NCBI GenBank assembly: GCA_033002965.1
Contig: JAURVB010012658.1
Span: forward strand, 142,501 to 206,500
DNA from: Piper betle
Taxonomy: Eukaryota > Streptophyta > Magnoliopsida > Piperales > Piperaceae
Length of the DNA: 64,000 bases
Direction: 5' to 3'
The translations under genes were made by a program, and so were the position numbers. Shown here one piece after another: positions 62,907 through 64,000 of this stretch (position 1 is its first letter; every line of letters starts with the position of its first letter). Below the pieces are notes generated by a model. The model ran no database searches, had not been told where the DNA came from, and saw only the letters and a list, made by a program, of their open reading frames with translations.

Positions 62907-64000
62907 TGTAACACCCCGTTTCGGCTCACCCGTGAACCGACCCGGAAATGTCACCGGCGACCGAACCGTTCGCTAATCTACTGGGTTCGGTTAAGCCGAC
63001 CCGGATTTGCCCTCGGCGTCTCAAGATGGAGATGCAAACATGAAATGCATGGATGAGATGTGTGGGTTCTAACATAGTCCTACATGCATGCTATGATGTA
63101 CAAGCAAAGACAAGACAAAATAATAAATGAAAAACCAAAAGAAAATATATACTATTTTATAAAAATACGGTAACACATAATAATCTACCCTGACATTCAA
63201 CCATTATCTCATTCATTTTTACCTGAGCCGAGTCTGTACTCCAAGGCTCCCTACTCATTCATATTTATCAGTTCGTTTCATAACAAGTAATTCACTCAAG
63301 CAAACACATCAAAATTATCGTTTACATAACAATAACACACCATCATATACGTTACACGCGGCAGGTACATGTGTGCGCGGTTCCGTGCTGCTCCTCCGCA
63401 GTCCCGACAGCTTTCATCCTTCGCATTTCTCACCTACATATATATAGAAAAACCGTCAGTAACGAGTGTTACCAGCCCGGAAAATAACTAATATAAAACT
63501 GGCACAGGAGAGCAAACTCTCCTGTTGAATGAAAACCATATACTTCCTCAAGAACTCTCATCAGGGCACATACGGGAGCCGTCGCCCTCGGGTCGACAGC
63601 GTCCCCCTATCTTTCACATTCTCATGCCTCGGCCATTTCTCTATTGCTTCTCGCGTCAAATCTCGTTCCTTTCTGCCCTCTGCACCTTCCATATTACTCC
63701 TGGCCTTGAGCACGAAGGCCGAGTACTCTCAGGCAGTCGCCTTCAGTACCCTTTGAAACCACAAGTCTAGACATGCGCTGCAATGCAGTACCCGTGAACC
63801 TCCACACTTCTCCGGGTTTGAGGAACTCAAAGGTGGAGTTGTCAGGATCCCTCGAGAATGAAACGGCCCGCACACCATTCCAGAGCCCACTGTCGACACA
63901 CACGTGCCCACTCGCGTAGCACGGTAGTCGGATTTCCCTCATTCAGTCTCTCACAAAAACACGAAAACTATACATATATATAGGTCTGGGTTGGGATTTA
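62907..64000 (+). mobile_element. LTR-like family A, copy 4 (runs off the window)
   Basis: Starts TGTAACACCCCGTTTCGG at 62907 and follows copy 1 (minus strand of 6910-5750) closely. Shared phrases include TCTCCTGTTGAATGAAAACC, CTCCTGGCCTTGAGCACGAAGG and AACCTCCACACTTCTCC. It ends the window near a TATATATAGG promoter-like motif at about 63975. It is the best-preserved copy of the 5' half, and small open frames at 63525-63770 are shared with copy 1 as a consequence of this similarity. Confidence 0.75.

Overview
The window is nuclear DNA from a flowering plant. It carries intron-rich, recognisably plant genes (a CPK17/34-type calcium-dependent kinase, a SnRK1 beta subunit, calmodulin, CSN2, a VQ-motif protein), one nuclear tRNA gene, and many Class I and Class II transposable elements. 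GC-rich first exons would fit a monocot, but that is weak evidence and I do not name a species.

Layout. 1-8.3 kb is a nested transposon block: a decayed hAT DNA transposon (739-8301, exact 8-bp target duplication) holds a long-terminal-repeat-like unit on the minus strand (979-6910), which itself holds a second unit of the same family on the plus strand (1668-4721). 9.1-12.2 kb is the calcium-dependent protein kinase gene (minus). 13.1 kb is tRNA-Ala(CGC). 15.6-16.2 kb is an intronless VQ-motif gene. 17-24 kb is two truncated copies of the same LTR family and a Copia deletion derivative. 26 kb is a gypsy-type gag relic. 27.8-29.9 kb is L-2-hydroxyglutarate dehydrogenase. 30.6-32.9 kb is a decayed copy of the RNase III-domain organelle splicing factor RNC1. 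33.5-36.0 kb is LSM6. 36.7-39.3 kb is the SnRK1 beta subunit. 40.3-41.0 kb is a foldback element with a duplicated block. 41.3-43.1 kb is calmodulin. 45.3-50.6 kb is a CIPK3-like kinase pseudogene broken by a LINE and two miniature LTR elements (TRIMs). 52.8-56.9 kb is CSN2 with twelve clean exons. 58.3-59.3 kb is a LYR-motif protein. 59.6-61.95 kb is a young LTR retroelement that has captured about 304 codons of spliced aspartate aminotransferase. From 62.9 kb a further copy of the LTR family runs off the window.

Several genes belong to calcium and energy signalling (CDPK, calmodulin, SnRK1 beta, CIPK relic), but they lie on both strands with separate promoters and show no sign of co-regulation. 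The most unusual object is the chimeric retroelement at 59580-61950: one open frame runs from gag through aspartate aminotransferase, with the catalytic lysine changed to threonine.

Six single-base frameshifts, five of them in or beside homopolymers of four to six bases and one at a three-base run, interrupt otherwise perfect genes (CDPK twice, L2HGDH, LSM6, SnRK1 beta, LYR protein). They look more like assembly errors than gene decay, in contrast to the RNC1 and CIPK copies, which carry true stops and insertions. Exon limits were inferred by hand from GT-AG sites and remembered family sequences; no search was run.
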